Positions 17,401-27,562 of a DNA stretch of 46,848 bases are shown here, in pieces (within the stretch, counting starts at the first letter, position 1; each line of letters opens with the position of its first letter). The DNA lies in assembly GCA_028689015.1 (NCBI GenBank), contig JAQTXC010000010.1:20536-67383 (forward strand). Direction: 5' to 3'. The notes beneath the pieces were generated by a model that saw only the letters and a list, made by a program, of their open reading frames with translations, was not told the DNA's origin and searched no databases. This stretch comes from Dechloromonas sp. GTDB taxonomy: Bacteria > Pseudomonadota > Gammaproteobacteria > Burkholderiales > Rhodocyclaceae. The translations under genes were made by a program, and so were the position numbers.

Positions 17401-18217
17401 ATACGGTTCAACCAGCAGCATCACCGGCAATTATGTTGTCAAGGCGCCTACAGTCACGCTGCAAGCCGGTAGTATCGGCAGCAGCGCCACACCGCTGAAA
17501 ACCGCGGCCAGCACGCTCAGTGCCCTGGCCGACGGCAATATCTACATCACCAATAACACGGCAACTGCACCGGGCACCCTGAATCTTGCACTTCTCAATT
17601 GCAGCAGCACGCTGTGTACAAGTGGCGTGCAGTCAATCGGGGGGAGTCTCACGCTCGTTAATTATGGTCATTTGATCACACCGGATGGTGCCACTTCGAG
17701 CGGAGTCAGGGCGAGCCAGGACATTACGCTGACCGCCAATAGTCCCCTGACGGTTGGCACGGCGGGTATCGCCTCCACAGGAACGGGGGGCACAATCAAT
17801 CTGACCGCCAGCAGTAATGGTCTGCTGACCCTGAATGGCCCGGTGACGACCAATGGTGGCAGCATCAGCCTGACTGCCGGTAGTACCAGCGGTACGATTC
17901 CCAATGGCGCCAGCGTTAATTTAACGGGTGGCTCAACCGGAGAGGTGCTCTCGCCCACCACCGTTGCCAGCACGCTGCAACAAGGCCCTACCCAGCACGC
18001 CTCAGCCAGCGAAGCGGCAACGTTAACACCTTCCGCACAGGCACCGCTCCCCCTCCTTACCCTTCCTGATGAACAACCAACCCCAACCTTGGCGGGAGGC
18101 ACCGTGGGAGAGGAAGGACGTGGCAGCTTCGGCAGCAGCACTGACAGCGAAACAACCCAGGAAGAAGAGCGCGACAATGACCATACCAACCGCAAATTTG
18201 CCCAGTGCACAGCTTGA
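14456..18217 (+). CDS. TpsA filamentous-haemagglutinin-type exoprotein
   Basis: This 1253-residue secreted protein has a signal peptide ending near LAGWANPQQP. The TPS domain (about residues 35-300) contains the conserved NTPGTIINWQQFSI block and the NPAGI motif near residue 111, which TpsB recognises. The rest is Gly/Ser/Thr/Asn-rich beta-helix sequence without long identical repeats. The C-terminus is unlike the body: an acidic, low-complexity tail (QEEERDNDHTN) ending in a cysteine three residues from the end. It is probably an adhesin or biofilm matrix protein; no toxin, protease or haemolysin domain is visible. The 3' end overlaps the start of the FecR gene out of frame. A GGAG element precedes ATG 14456, and an ATG 3 nt later is equally possible. 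Confidence 0.9.
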   Translation: MMKSSLVPSFPLKVLALAVVSCYWPLAGWANPQQPVVVAGQAQFAQQGNTLTVNNTPGTIINWQQFSIAANEVTRFNQASASSSVLNRVIGRDPSQLLGQLSSNGRVFVINPAGILVGSQARIDTAGFVASTLNLSDSDFLAGRFSFTPTADAGAVSNAGQITTPEGGFVYLVGSTVDNSGLIHAPGGEVLLAAGQRVQLADSATPGVRVEFSATTEQATNLGEIVAEAGRVGLTGALVRQSGRISANSAVREGGQIYLRATGDTWVDQQSQTTATGTTGGSISLLGQRVAVTDQAQVDVSGQQGGGQVLVGGDYQGQNPAVDHATMTFFGPQAVIRADALRHGHGGKVVLWADELTQAYGQISARGASLGGHGGLVETSGKQGLNIRGLRVDTSAAEGTAGLWLLDPLNVDIVASVPSGTSYLSPFSSFDPGADSSILASDIEAGLGSGNVQITTGSTGASSGDIRVQQGIFWSTGNSLTLDAANKIQFDAGVDASGTGATLILKAGSGGITKADAAVLAVENLAIHAKGSVDLSNGTANHVSTLAAAIGDASNLEKNLEFANDQALQIGTVDSINGINIQIGAGNYTAGSDNGLIQLRTTGDLTQSSGALLAGRAVIAKSDNGKVNLNEANPTGAIAGTASTGFTYKSNNSIYLTRLGSAGEAGISVSKGSAAPVPGAISLITTATSGSIFDDTSESTAKISGSTLSLNAPGSINLRNAHQVSTLDIDPGSVGDIRFHNDQALSIGQPITLNTGKHFEVYLDAGALSLNGANITAPGGITLYAPTLDGYGAALSADGGQIALISDSNTLSSTSTNITARSVMLAPKTSGHGLEVNDSTCATNMLCLSVTNLLNWISTSELQLGLDSSEITSGTKIPATASLVINTELARNNNGDRLILLSAGDITQSAAITTELLGAASNGGNVTLTNSNNSFSKLIGLADSNHSFSATAHTAYTIDSVLTGDGTTESGVTAGGSITLVAYGSTSSITGNYVVKAPTVTLQAGSIGSSATPLKTAASTLSALADGNIYITNNTATAPGTLNLALLNCSSTLCTSGVQSIGGSLTLVNYGHLITPDGATSSGVRASQDITLTANSPLTVGTAGIASTGTGGTINLTASSNGLLTLNGPVTTNGGSISLTAGSTSGTIPNGASVNLTGGSTGEVLSPTTVASTLQQGPTQHASASEAATLTPSAQAPLPLLTLPDEQPTPTLAGGTVGEEGRGSFGSSTDSETTQEEERDNDHTNRKFAQCTA

Positions 18218-18935
18218 TCTGATGCGCATCCTGTTTCTGGCGCTGGCTCTGCTTGTGCCACTAAGCACACTGGCGGACGAAATTGCCGCCGGTCTGGTCA
18301 CTCATCTGTCCGGCACCTTCATCGCCAAACGCACCGATGGCAGTGTTCGTGTGCTGGGTATTCAATCGGTGATTCGAGCAGGTGATCAGTTGTCGACCGA
18401 GGCCGATACCTATGCGCGCATCAAGTTTAGAGATGGCAGCGAAGTCGTGCTCCGTCCCAACACCCGCTTTGTGGTTGAGCAGTATCAATTCGAAGCCGAA
18501 GCGCCCGCCAAGGATAATTTCATCACCCGGCTACTGAAGGGGGGGCTGCGGGCCGTTAGCGGCCTGCTCGGCCAGCGCTCGCGGGAGAAGGTGGAATATC
18601 GCACCACTGTCGCCACCATTGGCATTCGCGGTACCAACCACGGCATGCTGCTATGCGATAGCGATTGCGCCGATATTCAGACCGCCAGCGGTGAGCCCCC
18701 GGCGGATGGCTTGCATGTCGATGTCGCGTCCGGTGAAGTCGAGGTTCGTAATCGCGGTGGCCGACAGTCGGTGGGCAGCGGGCAATTCGCTTTTGCGCGC
18801 AACAATGACAATCCACCGACCTTGGTGCCAGCCGGCCAGGGTTTCCAGGTTACCATGCCGCAATCTATTAGCCAGAACGACGCCGCTGGACGCAGCGTGG
18901 GTGGGCAGGCCCGTGATACTGGCTGCAATTTATAG
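18177..18935 (+). CDS. Exported FecR-domain protein
   Basis: The protein has a signal peptide core (MRILFLALALLVPLSTLADE) and a FecR domain with the typical GDQLSTEADTYARIKFRDGS and VVLRPNTRF strands. A second beta-rich region and a short Cys motif (CDSDC) follow, with a last cysteine near the C-terminus. This is not the membrane anti-sigma FecR of iron uptake: there is no cytoplasmic anti-sigma segment, and no sigma factor gene lies nearby. Such exported FecR-domain proteins accompany adhesin or cyclase genes in many proteobacteria, function unknown. I chose ATG 18177, which has an AGGAAGAAGAG ribosome site. ATG 18222, 4 nt after the tpsA stop, gives a more compact signal peptide. Either way it is probably translationally coupled to tpsA. 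Confidence 0.82.
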   Translation: MTIPTANLPSAQLDLMRILFLALALLVPLSTLADEIAAGLVTHLSGTFIAKRTDGSVRVLGIQSVIRAGDQLSTEADTYARIKFRDGSEVVLRPNTRFVVEQYQFEAEAPAKDNFITRLLKGGLRAVSGLLGQRSREKVEYRTTVATIGIRGTNHGMLLCDSDCADIQTASGEPPADGLHVDVASGEVEVRNRGGRQSVGSGQFAFARNNDNPPTLVPAGQGFQVTMPQSISQNDAAGRSVGGQARDTGCNL

Positions 18936-19000
18936 CGACTGAACCGGTGCTAGCTTATTGACCCTCCTCCTGCCTACAATGGGCGCGATGGAGGGTTGTA

Positions 19001-22000
19001 GTGCCAAATATCATCAATCTCATTTCATCGCCCAGTAGCCGCATTACGCCGGAAACTTCCCTGGCGCAAGCGGCGCGCTGGATGGCTGAGCGCGGCGAGT
19101 CGTCGCTGATCGTCATCGCCGATGGGCAGATCGCCGGCATCGTCACCGAAGGCGACATCCTGCACGCCATGCGCCAGCTGCGTGACAAAGCCTTGCCGGT
19201 GACGGAGATCATGACCTCTCCGGTGCATAGCGTCCCGGCCGACACGCCCTTCCGCACCGCCTATCGCACGGCAGCGCGGCATGGCATTCGTCACATTGTC
19301 GTCATCGATGAAGCCGGCCAGCCCTGTGGCGTGGTCAGCGAATCAGATTTTCGAAAATACCTTGGCGCCGATTTTTTCCGTCACCTGAATGACGTTGACG
19401 CGTTAATGGATCGCATGTTCCCCCGTCTGGGGCCGGATGCTCCGCTCGCTGCCGCCCTGACAGCGATGGAGGCCGCCCGGGCCAGTTGCATCGTCATCGT
19501 CGACAAACGTCGTCCGGTGGGTATCCTGACTGAGCGCGACATCGTTCGCCTGTTCAACCACACCTCTGGCGATTCAACTGTCGGCCAGGTCATGACCGCG
19601 CCGGCCATCACGATCGCCCAGGACCGCTCGCTGGCCCAGGCTGCCGAGGAAATGAACACGCGCAATATTCGCCATCTGATCGCCGTCGACCCTGAGGGTC
19701 ATGCCGTCGGCCTGCTCTCTGAACATGCCCTGATGCGCCCCCTCGAACTGGACCTGATCGACGACGCCCTGCTCGAACGGATTGCCCTGATCAACCCGCA
19801 AGACAGCCGACTGGCCCAGACCTTGCGCAATGAGCACTACCAGCGCGCCCTGCTCGACAATTTCCCCTTCCTGGTCTGGCTCAAAGACACGGAATCGCGT
19901 TTTCTGGCGGTCAATCAACCTTTTGCCAGCATGGCCGCCATCCCCCACAGCCAAACGCTGATCGGCAAATCCGACCTCGACGTCTGGCCCCCCCATCTCG
20001 CCGAGCGTTATCGGGCAGACGATCAAGAGGTGATGCGCCAAAGACTACCTAAAACTGTCGTAGAACAAGGCAGTAACCAGGGTCAATTGTGCTGGTTTGA
20101 AACCTACAAGGCCCCGGTGATCGACGATCACGGTCAACTGATGGGCACCGTCGGTTTCGCCCGCGACGTCTCCGAACGCAAAAATGCCGAGGAAGCGACC
20201 GTCCTACGCAATGCCGCCCTCGCCGGACTGATTCGAGGGGAGCCCATTGCAGGCATTTTGGAACTGATTGTCTTGTCGGTTGAAACCGAATTGCGCGGCT
20301 GGTCGTGTGCCATTCTGCTCAGCGACGCATCGGGAACAACCCTGCAAAGCGCCGCAGCCCCCCGCTTGCCCGAAGCCTATACCAACGCCATCAACGGCCT
20401 CCTCATTGCCGATGGCAACGGCAGTTGCGGAACAGCCGCCTTTCGCCGACAACGTATCATCACGCCGGATGTCTTCAACAGCCCCTTGTGGGACAAATAC
20501 CATGACCTGGCCCGCCTAGGCGGATTCTCCGCCTGCTTCTCAGAACCCATTCTTGGCCCTGAAGAGCAATTGCTTGGCACGCTGGCCGCCTATCACCCGC
20601 AACCGGCCAGTCCCTCCGCCGAACAACTGAGCCTGCTGCTGCAGGGCTGCCAGTTAGCGGCCCTGATCATCTCCCACGCCCGCAGCCTGGAACAACTACA
20701 AGCCAGCCAGAAAACCTTTCACGGCATTTTCGACAGCGCCAGCCAAGCCTTCATCATTCTCGATGAGCAAGGCCTCATCATTGATGTCAACAGCGAAGCC
20801 GAGCGTCTGAGCGCCTACCGGCGCGAGGAACTGCTGGGGCGCCATTATCACTTGCTCAGTTCACCGGAAATGTGCGACCTCGATGCCGTTGACCGCAAAT
20901 TTCAGGCCGCGCGAGCCGGCCAGCCGCAACTGCTTGAGCTGTGGATCCAAAATACCCACGGTCACCTTTTCCCGCTCGACGTCCACCTGCAAGCCAGTCG
21001 CTATTTCGGCCGACAAGCACTGATTGCCTCAGTTCAGAACATCAGCGAACGAAAACTGACCGAATTGCGCCGCGATGTCGAACACCGCCTGGCCCAGCAC
21101 CTGCTCGCCGAAACCCCGCTGGTCACGCTGCTCGACAGTACGCTGCACGACCTGCTGAGCTACCCGGAGCTCAGCGCCGGCGCCATTCACTGGCCACACG
21201 CCGATGGCAGCTACACCCTCCTGACCCACAGCGGACTATCGGCAACTTTTGTGGCACAAATCAGTCGTATCGCGCCCGATACCGAGCACGCAAAAATCAT
21301 TCGCGAGGGCCAGCCATTTTGCAGTTGCAGCAGCCAAAGCCCCCTTTGCTCAGCCGATTCACTCACCGATCAAGCACCCTATCGCGATGAAAAATTACGC
21401 AGCCTGCTCATTCTGCCCTTAAAAATAAATGAGCAAACGACCGCCTGCCTGATGCTGGGCAGCCGGCTCAACACCCAGCTTTCCCACAGCACAGTCACCG
21501 TGATGAAAACACTGGCCCAGCATCTGGCCAGCAGTCTGGGAGATCTCCTGGCTCGCGTCAGCATCCGGCAAACACAGCAAAACCTCAGCGGCCTGTTCGA
21601 CTCACTCAACGACTTCATCGTCATCGTCAACCAAAACGGCCAGATCATTGCCCATAACCAGGCCGTGCTTAGCAAGCTGGGCTATGAAACACAGCAACTG
21701 CTCGGCCAGTCAATCAGCTGCCTGCACCCCGCCGACCGCCAGCCAGCCGTCGAATCGACCCTGCTGGCCATGCGGGAAGGAACGACCAATAGCTGCCCCG
21801 AACCCCTGCAATGCGCCGACGGCAGCCTGATTCCGGTTGAAACCCATTGCGTGCAAGGGCAGTGGAACGGTCAACCGGCATTTTTTGGCATTTCTCAGGA
21901 CATCACCGCCCGTCTGCAGGCCGAGGAAAAGCAACGTCTGGCAACCAGTGTCTTCGACAACGCCCACGAAGGGATCATGATCACCGATGCGGCAGGCTGC

Positions 22001-24028
22001 ATCGTCGAGGTCAACGACACCTTCAGCGAACTGACCGGCTACCGTCGAGACGAAGCCCTGGGCCACAACGCCGATTTGCTCAACTCTGGACACCACGACA
22101 GCGCTTTCTACCGCGACATGTGGCAAACCATCCGCGAAAAATCGTTTTGGCGGGGTGAAGTATGGAATCGCAAGAAAAATGGCGAGATTTTCGTCGAGTT
22201 GCTGACGATTTCAACCGTCCGCAATGAACGTAACGAGATCACGCACTATGTCGGCATTTTCTCCGACATCACCTTGCAGAAGGAAAGCCAGCAACGTCTC
22301 GAACACCTGGCCCATTACGATGCGCTGACCCAATTGCCCAACCGCATGCTGCTCGGTGACCGCATGCAACTGGCCATGGCCCAATGCGAACGCAGCCATA
22401 AATTGCTGGCGATCGGCTACCTGGATCTCGACGGCTTCAAACCTGTGAACGACCAGTTCGGGCACGCCACCGGCGACTGCCTGTTGATTGAAGTCGGCCA
22501 GCGGCTCAAGTCCTGTGTTCGCGGTGGTGATACGGTAGCCCGCCTGGGGGGAGACGAATTCGTCCTGCTCTTCTCCGGTCTGGGCAACGAGCATGAATGT
22601 GACCAAGCGGTCGCCCGGGTGCTGATTGCCCTCAACCAACCCTTCCTGATCGGCGGTCGGCATCTGTCGATCTCAGCCAGCATCGGTGTCACCCTCTACC
22701 CCACCGATGGGGCCGACGCTGACACCTTGCTGCGCCATGCCGACCAGGCGATGTACACCGCCAAACAGGCCGGTCGCAACCGCTCACATCTGTTCGACCC
22801 GGAAAGTGACCGTCGAGCCCGAGCCCGACGTGATGAAGTCGAGCGCATCCAGCTGGCGCTCCAACAGCAAGAGTTCGAACTGCACTACCAACCCAAGGTC
22901 AATATGCGCCAAGGCCACGTCGTGGGAGCCGAAGCCCTGATCCGCTGGCGACATCCCGAACGCGGCCTGCTGTCGCCGGGCGAATTTTTACCCATTATCG
23001 AAGGCAGCGCCCTAGCCATCGACGTCGGCAACTGGGTATTGCGCGAGGCCCTACGCCAGATGGCCGAATGGCAAAAGCAAGGACTAGATCTCCAGGTCAG
23101 CGTCAATATTGCTGGCGAGCATCTGCTACACCCGATGTTTACTCAGCGCCTGCGCGACTTGCTCAAGGATTTTCCCAGCATATCGCCAGACCGCGTGGAA
23201 CTGGAAATCCTTGAAACGGCGGCGCTTGACGACATGGCGCTAGCAACCAAACTGTTTGACGAATGCCGTAACCTGGGCGTCCATTTTGCGCTCGACGATT
23301 TTGGGACAGGCTATTCCTCACTCACCTATTTCCGCCGCCTGCCGGCCGACATGCTCAAGATCGACCAGTCCTTTGTCTGCCACATGCTCGACAACAGCGA
23401 GGACCTGGCAATTGTCGAAGGCGTCATCGGCCTGACCCAGGCCTTTCAACGCCAAGTCATCGCCGAAGGCGTGGAAACCGTCGAACATGGCCTGATTCTC
23501 TTGTTACTAGGCTGTGATCTGGCTCAAGGCTACGGTATTGCCCGGCCCATGCCCGCCGCAGACTTGCCCGGCTGGATTCAGACTTTCCAGCCTGACAGCC
23601 TGTGGAGTACGGCCACCAGCTTTGAGTGGTCGCGCGACGACCTGCCCTTGCTGATCGCCGAAGTGGATCACAAACGCTGGCTACACCAACTGATTGATCA
23701 TCTTGAGCAGCGCACGATCAACGGAATCGTTCCCGCACTGCCACCGCTCGACCCGCATCAGTGTCGTTTCGGCCAGTGGTACGACGGGCAGGCCACCCAG
23801 CGCTATCAGCATTTAACCGCTTACCCGCCCCTGTCCACCGCCCATGAGCGTTTGCATCAAATCGCGCATCACTTGCATGCCCTATTCAAACAACCCGGCA
23901 CGGATACCGCATCGCTACGGGCAGAACTAGAAACCGCCAGCCAGGAAATGACCCTGCTGTTACAAGACATCCAAACCGAGATTGTGCTTGGTAACGCATT
24001 GGGCAAGGCCAGCAAATTCCGCCACTAA
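19001..24028 (+). CDS. Giant sensor: CBSx4-PAS-GAF-PAS-GAF-PAS-PAS-GGDEF-EAL-CZB
   Basis: This 1675-residue cytoplasmic protein has no membrane helix. Two CBS pairs occupy residues ~1-250. PAS domains lie at about 275-395, 570-690, 870-980 and 990-1105, with GAF-like regions at about 400-560 and 700-860. The GGDEF motif is intact at residue 1183 (RLGGDEF), predicting diguanylate cyclase ability. The EAL domain is also complete: EALIRW from 1311, ELEILET, the DDFGTGYS metal loop, the DMLKIDQ lysine and [10 protein letters not shown], so phosphodiesterase activity is plausible. The last ~110 residues contain [10 protein letters not shown] with C at 1588, the zinc-binding CZB motif. It starts at GTG with a GGAGGG ribosome site 5 nt away. 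A TACAAT box at 18975-18980 may be its -10. It probably sets c-di-GMP level in response to nucleotides, zinc or redox and lies beside the adhesin genes. Confidence 0.93.
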   Translation: MPNIINLISSPSSRITPETSLAQAARWMAERGESSLIVIADGQIAGIVTEGDILHAMRQLRDKALPVTEIMTSPVHSVPADTPFRTAYRTAARHGIRHIVVIDEAGQPCGVVSESDFRKYLGADFFRHLNDVDALMDRMFPRLGPDAPLAAALTAMEAARASCIVIVDKRRPVGILTERDIVRLFNHTSGDSTVGQVMTAPAITIAQDRSLAQAAEEMNTRNIRHLIAVDPEGHAVGLLSEHALMRPLELDLIDDALLERIALINPQDSRLAQTLRNEHYQRALLDNFPFLVWLKDTESRFLAVNQPFASMAAIPHSQTLIGKSDLDVWPPHLAERYRADDQEVMRQRLPKTVVEQGSNQGQLCWFETYKAPVIDDHGQLMGTVGFARDVSERKNAEEATVLRNAALAGLIRGEPIAGILELIVLSVETELRGWSCAILLSDASGTTLQSAAAPRLPEAYTNAINGLLIADGNGSCGTAAFRRQRIITPDVFNSPLWDKYHDLARLGGFSACFSEPILGPEEQLLGTLAAYHPQPASPSAEQLSLLLQGCQLAALIISHARSLEQLQASQKTFHGIFDSASQAFIILDEQGLIIDVNSEAERLSAYRREELLGRHYHLLSSPEMCDLDAVDRKFQAARAGQPQLLELWIQNTHGHLFPLDVHLQASRYFGRQALIASVQNISERKLTELRRDVEHRLAQHLLAETPLVTLLDSTLHDLLSYPELSAGAIHWPHADGSYTLLTHSGLSATFVAQISRIAPDTEHAKIIREGQPFCSCSSQSPLCSADSLTDQAPYRDEKLRSLLILPLKINEQTTACLMLGSRLNTQLSHSTVTVMKTLAQHLASSLGDLLARVSIRQTQQNLSGLFDSLNDFIVIVNQNGQIIAHNQAVLSKLGYETQQLLGQSISCLHPADRQPAVESTLLAMREGTTNSCPEPLQCADGSLIPVETHCVQGQWNGQPAFFGISQDITARLQAEEKQRLATSVFDNAHEGIMITDAAGCIVEVNDTFSELTGYRRDEALGHNADLLNSGHHDSAFYRDMWQTIREKSFWRGEVWNRKKNGEIFVELLTISTVRNERNEITHYVGIFSDITLQKESQQRLEHLAHYDALTQLPNRMLLGDRMQLAMAQCERSHKLLAIGYLDLDGFKPVNDQFGHATGDCLLIEVGQRLKSCVRGGDTVARLGGDEFVLLFSGLGNEHECDQAVARVLIALNQPFLIGGRHLSISASIGVTLYPTDGADADTLLRHADQAMYTAKQAGRNRSHLFDPESDRRARARRDEVERIQLALQQQEFELHYQPKVNMRQGHVVGAEALIRWRHPERGLLSPGEFLPIIEGSALAIDVGNWVLREALRQMAEWQKQGLDLQVSVNIAGEHLLHPMFTQRLRDLLKDFPSISPDRVELEILETAALDDMALATKLFDECRNLGVHFALDDFGTGYSSLTYFRRLPADMLKIDQSFVCHMLDNSEDLAIVEGVIGLTQAFQRQVIAEGVETVEHGLILLLLGCDLAQGYGIARPMPAADLPGWIQTFQPDSLWSTATSFEWSRDDLPLLIAEVDHKRWLHQLIDHLEQRTINGIVPALPPLDPHQCRFGQWYDGQATQRYQHLTAYPPLSTAHERLHQIAHHLHALFKQPGTDTASLRAELETASQEMTLLLQDIQTEIVLGNALGKASKFRH

Positions 24029-24086
24029 TTCATCTCGACAAAAGCGTGTAATCTATTGTCATCGTTGCACCATTCGGAGTAGGTCG

Positions 24087-27086
24087 TTGCTTCTGTCCGC
24101 ACTGATGCCCAATATTTCCAGGTGCCTTCGCCGCATCATGGCGGGGCCGCGCTTGCCGCACTGGCTTTTGGCCGGAGTCTTGCTGATCAATCTGATCATG
24201 CTGGTCAGCGGTATCAGCAGCCTGCACTTCAGTCGGGAAAAAACCCGGCAAGGAGTCGAGAACACGACGGAAAATCTGGCTCTCTTACTGGAGAGCAATC
24301 TCTCCAACCTTGCCCGGCGCATCGACCTGGCCCTGTTAGTCATTGTCGATCAACTGGAAGAACAGACAGCAGGCCATCGGTTAAGCGATCAACAAATCAA
24401 TCAAATTCTCAACCGGCAGGCTAGCCGGGTACCTGAAATCGAAGCTTTTCGGGTTACCGATGCCAGCGGCCAGGTCCGCTGGGGCGCCGGCGTTGAGGAA
24501 AATTCGTCCACCAGTTATGTTGACCGTGATTATTTCATCCAGCACCGCGCCCATCCGGGGCAAGCTCTGATAATCAGCGGCCCGCTGCAAGGCCGGATTG
24601 TAAAACAGGCGCTGCTCGCCTTTACGCGCTCTTATCGGCATGCCGACGGCCGCTTTGCCGGGGTCATTACTGGCGCCATCACGGTCACCCGACTGACCGA
24701 AGAAATGGCGCGTCTCAAACTGGGCGCACACGGCATGTCCACCATTCGCGGCCTTGATCATGCACTGCTCGCCCGTTACCCCAGTTTCCCCGGCCCGGGC
24801 GGCGCACCCGGCAGCCGGCAAGTGGCCACCGAATACCGCGATGCCATGTCGGGTGGTGCATCGGTTGGGCTATTCAACGCCACCCGCATGATGGACGGCA
24901 TTGAACGCACCGTCGCCTTCCGTCGCCTGGCCGACCTGCCTTTTGTCCTCGCCATTGGTCTTTCTCCGGATGACCACTTTGCCGCCTGGTCACATGAACT
25001 GCATAAATTCATTCTATCGATGCTGCTGTTCGCCTTGTGCAGTAGCAGTGGCGCCTGGCTGATCTGGCGCTTCTGGCAACAGCACGAGCACGATACCGCC
25101 TTGCTGCAAGCACGCGAACTGTTGCTCAATCAAATTTTCCAGGCATCCAGTGCCGCCATCTTTCTGGTCAACCCCAGCGGGCGAATCATGCACGCCAACC
25201 AGCGCATGGCGGACATGTTTCACCTGCCCTTGAGCGAATTACTCAAACTCGACTACATCGCACTCATTCCGCCCGATGACCGGGCAAGCGCCCTCGCCCG
25301 AATGCGCGACATTCTCGCCAGCACTCTCGAAGCCATGAACCTTGAGCGCCAGTACCAGCGGCCGGACGGCCAACGCTTCTGGGGATTACTAACCGGTTGC
25401 CGCCTGCGCTCAACCCGGGGAGAAACCATTGGCCTGGTCGGCGTCATCGCCGACATCAATGAGCAAAAAAAAGCTGAAGCCGCCTTGCGCGAAAGCGAAC
25501 AACACTTCCGCACGCTAGCCAACAGCGGTACAGCACTCATCTGGACGTCAGACATCAGCGGCGCCTGCACGTATTTCAACGATACCTGGCTCGGATTCAC
25601 GGGTCGCAGCCTGGAACAGGAACAGGGCGACGGCTGGGTGGAAGGCGTACATCCTGATGACCTGGCCGAATGTGTCGCCATCTATCGCCGCCATTTCGAG
25701 CAACGCCAAGCTTTCTCGATGGAATATCGGCTGCGCCGGGCCGATGCCAGCTATCGCTGGATACGCGATGACGGTTCACCGCGCTTCGACAGCCAGGGCC
25801 ACTTTATCGGTTTCATTGGTTTTTGCTACGACGTCACGCGAGAGAAGGCGGTTAACGCCGAACTCTCCCGTCACCGCGAAGACCTTGCCGCCGCCGTCGA
25901 GCAACAAACGCGTGAATTACGTCTGGCCAAGGAAGCCGCCGAGGCAGCCAATGTCGCCAAGAGTGCGTTCCTGGCCAACATGTCGCACGAAATCCGTACC
26001 CCGCTGAACGCTATCGCCGGCATGGCCTACCTGATCCGCCACAACGGGCTGAACGAACAGCAATGCAAACGCATGGATCAATTGGAGGCCTCCAGCCAAC
26101 ACCTACTGGACATCCTCAACGCCATTCTTGACCTGTCGAAAATTGAGGCAGGGAAGTTCTCGCTGGATGAAGGATCACTCCGGATCGATGAACTGCTGAA
26201 CAATCTCTCCTCCATCGTCCATGCCGGCATTCAGGCCAAAGGGCTGAGCTTGCATATCGACTGCCCCGCCGACCTGCCATTGCTTCGCGGCGATGGCCCA
26301 CGACTGCAGCAAGCCTTGCTCAATTACTTGGCCAACGCCGTCAAATTTACCGAACAAGGGCAGATTACCCTGCGCGTCGAAGCCCTCGAAAAACATCCGC
26401 GCGACCTCCTGCTCCGTTTCTCGGTGAGCGATACGGGCATCGGCATCGCGGCTGACGCCCTCCCCCGACTATTTTCTGCCTTCGAACAAGCCGACAACTC
26501 AACCACCCGACGTTATGGGGGCACCGGCTTAGGCCTCACCATCACCCGAAAACTGGCACAAATGATGGGCGGCAGCGCTGGCGTAGATAGCGTACTGGGC
26601 GTGGGTAGCACCTTCTGGTTCAGCGCCCGCCTGCAGCGATGCACACAACCCACCAGCCTGCCCCAAAATCAGCATGAATCATTCGAGCAAACACTGCGCC
26701 GTGACTTCAGCGGATGGCGCGTCCTGCTGGTCGAAGATGAACCGATCAACCGCGAAATTGCCCACATGCTGCTCAGCGATGTCGGGCTATTGACGGATCT
26801 GGCTGAAGACGGTCAGCAAGCCTGCCATGCAGTCGGGCAGGCCCACTATCAAGCCATTCTCATGGACATGCAAATGCCGCGCATGAATGGTCTGGAAGCG
26901 ACCCAACACATCCGGCAACTCAACGGCGGCGAACGCATCCCCATCCTGGCCATGACTGCGAATGCCTTCCACGAAGACAAACAGGCCTGCCTGGCTGCAG
27001 GAATGGATGACTTCATTCCCAAGCCAGTCAGTCCGGAAGAGTTGTACTGCAAGCTATTGCACTGGTTCCGTCACGGTCGACCGTGA
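24087..27086 (+). CDS. Hybrid histidine kinase: Cache-PAS-PAS-HisKA-HATPase-REC
   Basis: This ~999-residue inner-membrane sensor has helix 1 at residues ~25-43 and helix 2 at ~305-330, enclosing a periplasmic double-Cache-like domain ([11 protein letters not shown] and [10 protein letters not shown] are typical of dCache). Two PAS domains follow at ~345-465 and ~470-590. The HisKA domain has the phospho-acceptor in [14 protein letters not shown] (His at residue 634). The HATPase shows N, G1 (DTGIGI) and G2 ([10 protein letters not shown]) boxes. The receiver domain near 879-998 has acidic residues in [10 protein letters not shown], the phospho-Asp in [11 protein letters not shown] (residue 927) and a conserved Lys (PKPVSPEEL). 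No HPt domain or output regulator is adjacent. TTG 24087 has a GGAG site 7 nt away; ATG 24105 is the alternative. Confidence 0.92.
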   Translation: MLLSALMPNISRCLRRIMAGPRLPHWLLAGVLLINLIMLVSGISSLHFSREKTRQGVENTTENLALLLESNLSNLARRIDLALLVIVDQLEEQTAGHRLSDQQINQILNRQASRVPEIEAFRVTDASGQVRWGAGVEENSSTSYVDRDYFIQHRAHPGQALIISGPLQGRIVKQALLAFTRSYRHADGRFAGVITGAITVTRLTEEMARLKLGAHGMSTIRGLDHALLARYPSFPGPGGAPGSRQVATEYRDAMSGGASVGLFNATRMMDGIERTVAFRRLADLPFVLAIGLSPDDHFAAWSHELHKFILSMLLFALCSSSGAWLIWRFWQQHEHDTALLQARELLLNQIFQASSAAIFLVNPSGRIMHANQRMADMFHLPLSELLKLDYIALIPPDDRASALARMRDILASTLEAMNLERQYQRPDGQRFWGLLTGCRLRSTRGETIGLVGVIADINEQKKAEAALRESEQHFRTLANSGTALIWTSDISGACTYFNDTWLGFTGRSLEQEQGDGWVEGVHPDDLAECVAIYRRHFEQRQAFSMEYRLRRADASYRWIRDDGSPRFDSQGHFIGFIGFCYDVTREKAVNAELSRHREDLAAAVEQQTRELRLAKEAAEAANVAKSAFLANMSHEIRTPLNAIAGMAYLIRHNGLNEQQCKRMDQLEASSQHLLDILNAILDLSKIEAGKFSLDEGSLRIDELLNNLSSIVHAGIQAKGLSLHIDCPADLPLLRGDGPRLQQALLNYLANAVKFTEQGQITLRVEALEKHPRDLLLRFSVSDTGIGIAADALPRLFSAFEQADNSTTRRYGGTGLGLTITRKLAQMMGGSAGVDSVLGVGSTFWFSARLQRCTQPTSLPQNQHESFEQTLRRDFSGWRVLLVEDEPINREIAHMLLSDVGLLTDLAEDGQQACHAVGQAHYQAILMDMQMPRMNGLEATQHIRQLNGGERIPILAMTANAFHEDKQACLAAGMDDFIPKPVSPEELYCKLLHWFRHGRP

Positions 27087-27087
27087 C
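27070..27087. repeat. 18-bp perfect palindrome spanning the kinase stop codon
   Basis: GTCACGGTCGACCGTGAC is its own reverse complement and contains the TGA stop of the hybrid kinase. It could fold in the mRNA, but there is no loop-sized gap, so it may equally be a chance feature of codon choice or a DNA-binding site. Confidence 0.5.
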
Positions 27088-27107
27088 TGGATAGGCCTTT
27101 CCAAATC

Positions 27108-27137
27108 AATATCCGGGCCATTCCGCCCGGGTATTTT
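27108..27137 (+). terminator. Terminator after the hybrid kinase
   Basis: AATATCCGGGC and GCCCGGGTATT form an 11-bp stem with one T-G wobble around a 6-nt loop. The right arm runs into a short T stretch (TATTTT). It lies 22 nt after the kinase stop and probably ends that transcript. Confidence 0.65.
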
Positions 27138-27284
27138 CGGGCCAGAACAACAACATAGCCCCTGCTCGGACAAGGCTTTTGCTGCACCGCCATAAACCAG
27201 CGCCCGACGCTATGACCTTCGCCCTATTTTGTGCGTCACCGGCTTTGACTAGGATGCAATCGTCCACTTACGGAATTTGCCGCC

Positions 27285-27485
27285 ATGTCCGCCGCCCAAC
27301 GCCAGCCGCAACCGCCCGCCGCCCGCACCACCCGGCGCCCTGAATACATTGCCGCCGTCCGCTATCCGGATGGTCGCCGCGACCTGTTTCACATCGTCAA
27401 TGCCAACGACCTGGCGGATGCCCGCGAACTGGTGTTGCTCGAAGTCGGCGACGTCCGCAGCCTGCTGATCGCCGAACGGAACTAA
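27285..27485 (+). CDS. Orphan 66-residue protein, paralogue of 42415-42615
   Basis: A single small gene stands between two terminators, so it is an independent unit. The product has a basic, Pro/Arg-rich N-terminus (~20 residues) followed by a compact beta/alpha-looking core, PEYIAAVRYPDGRRDLF and NANDLADARELV. The gene at 42415-42615 encodes a protein of identical length with the same core pattern (xYxAAVRYxDG, then ANDLxDAR), so the two are paralogues and the reading frame is real. I do not recognise the family and do not assign a function. ATG 27285 is preceded by AATTTGCCGCC, with no strong ribosome site. Codon use is like the surrounding chromosome. Confidence 0.75.
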   Translation: MSAAQRQPQPPAARTTRRPEYIAAVRYPDGRRDLFHIVNANDLADARELVLLEVGDVRSLLIAERN

Positions 27486-27535
27486 ACGCCGGGTAAATAT
27501 TCACCTGGCCAGCAGGAAGCAGCGCAAACACCCCC

Positions 27536-27557
27536 GGGGCATCAGCCCCCTTTTTTT
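27536..27557 (+). terminator. Intrinsic terminator upstream of ccmA
   Basis: GGGGC-ATCA-GCCCC forms a short GC stem followed by one C and seven T residues (27551-27557), a typical Rho-independent terminator. It ends the 66-residue gene transcript before the ccm operon. Confidence 0.8.
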
Positions 27558-27562
27558 GTTGT

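Noticed and set aside
18222..18935. FecR anti-sigma regulator of iron uptake
   Set aside because: There is no cytoplasmic anti-sigma segment, no adjacent ECF sigma factor and no TonB receptor; the protein is exported.
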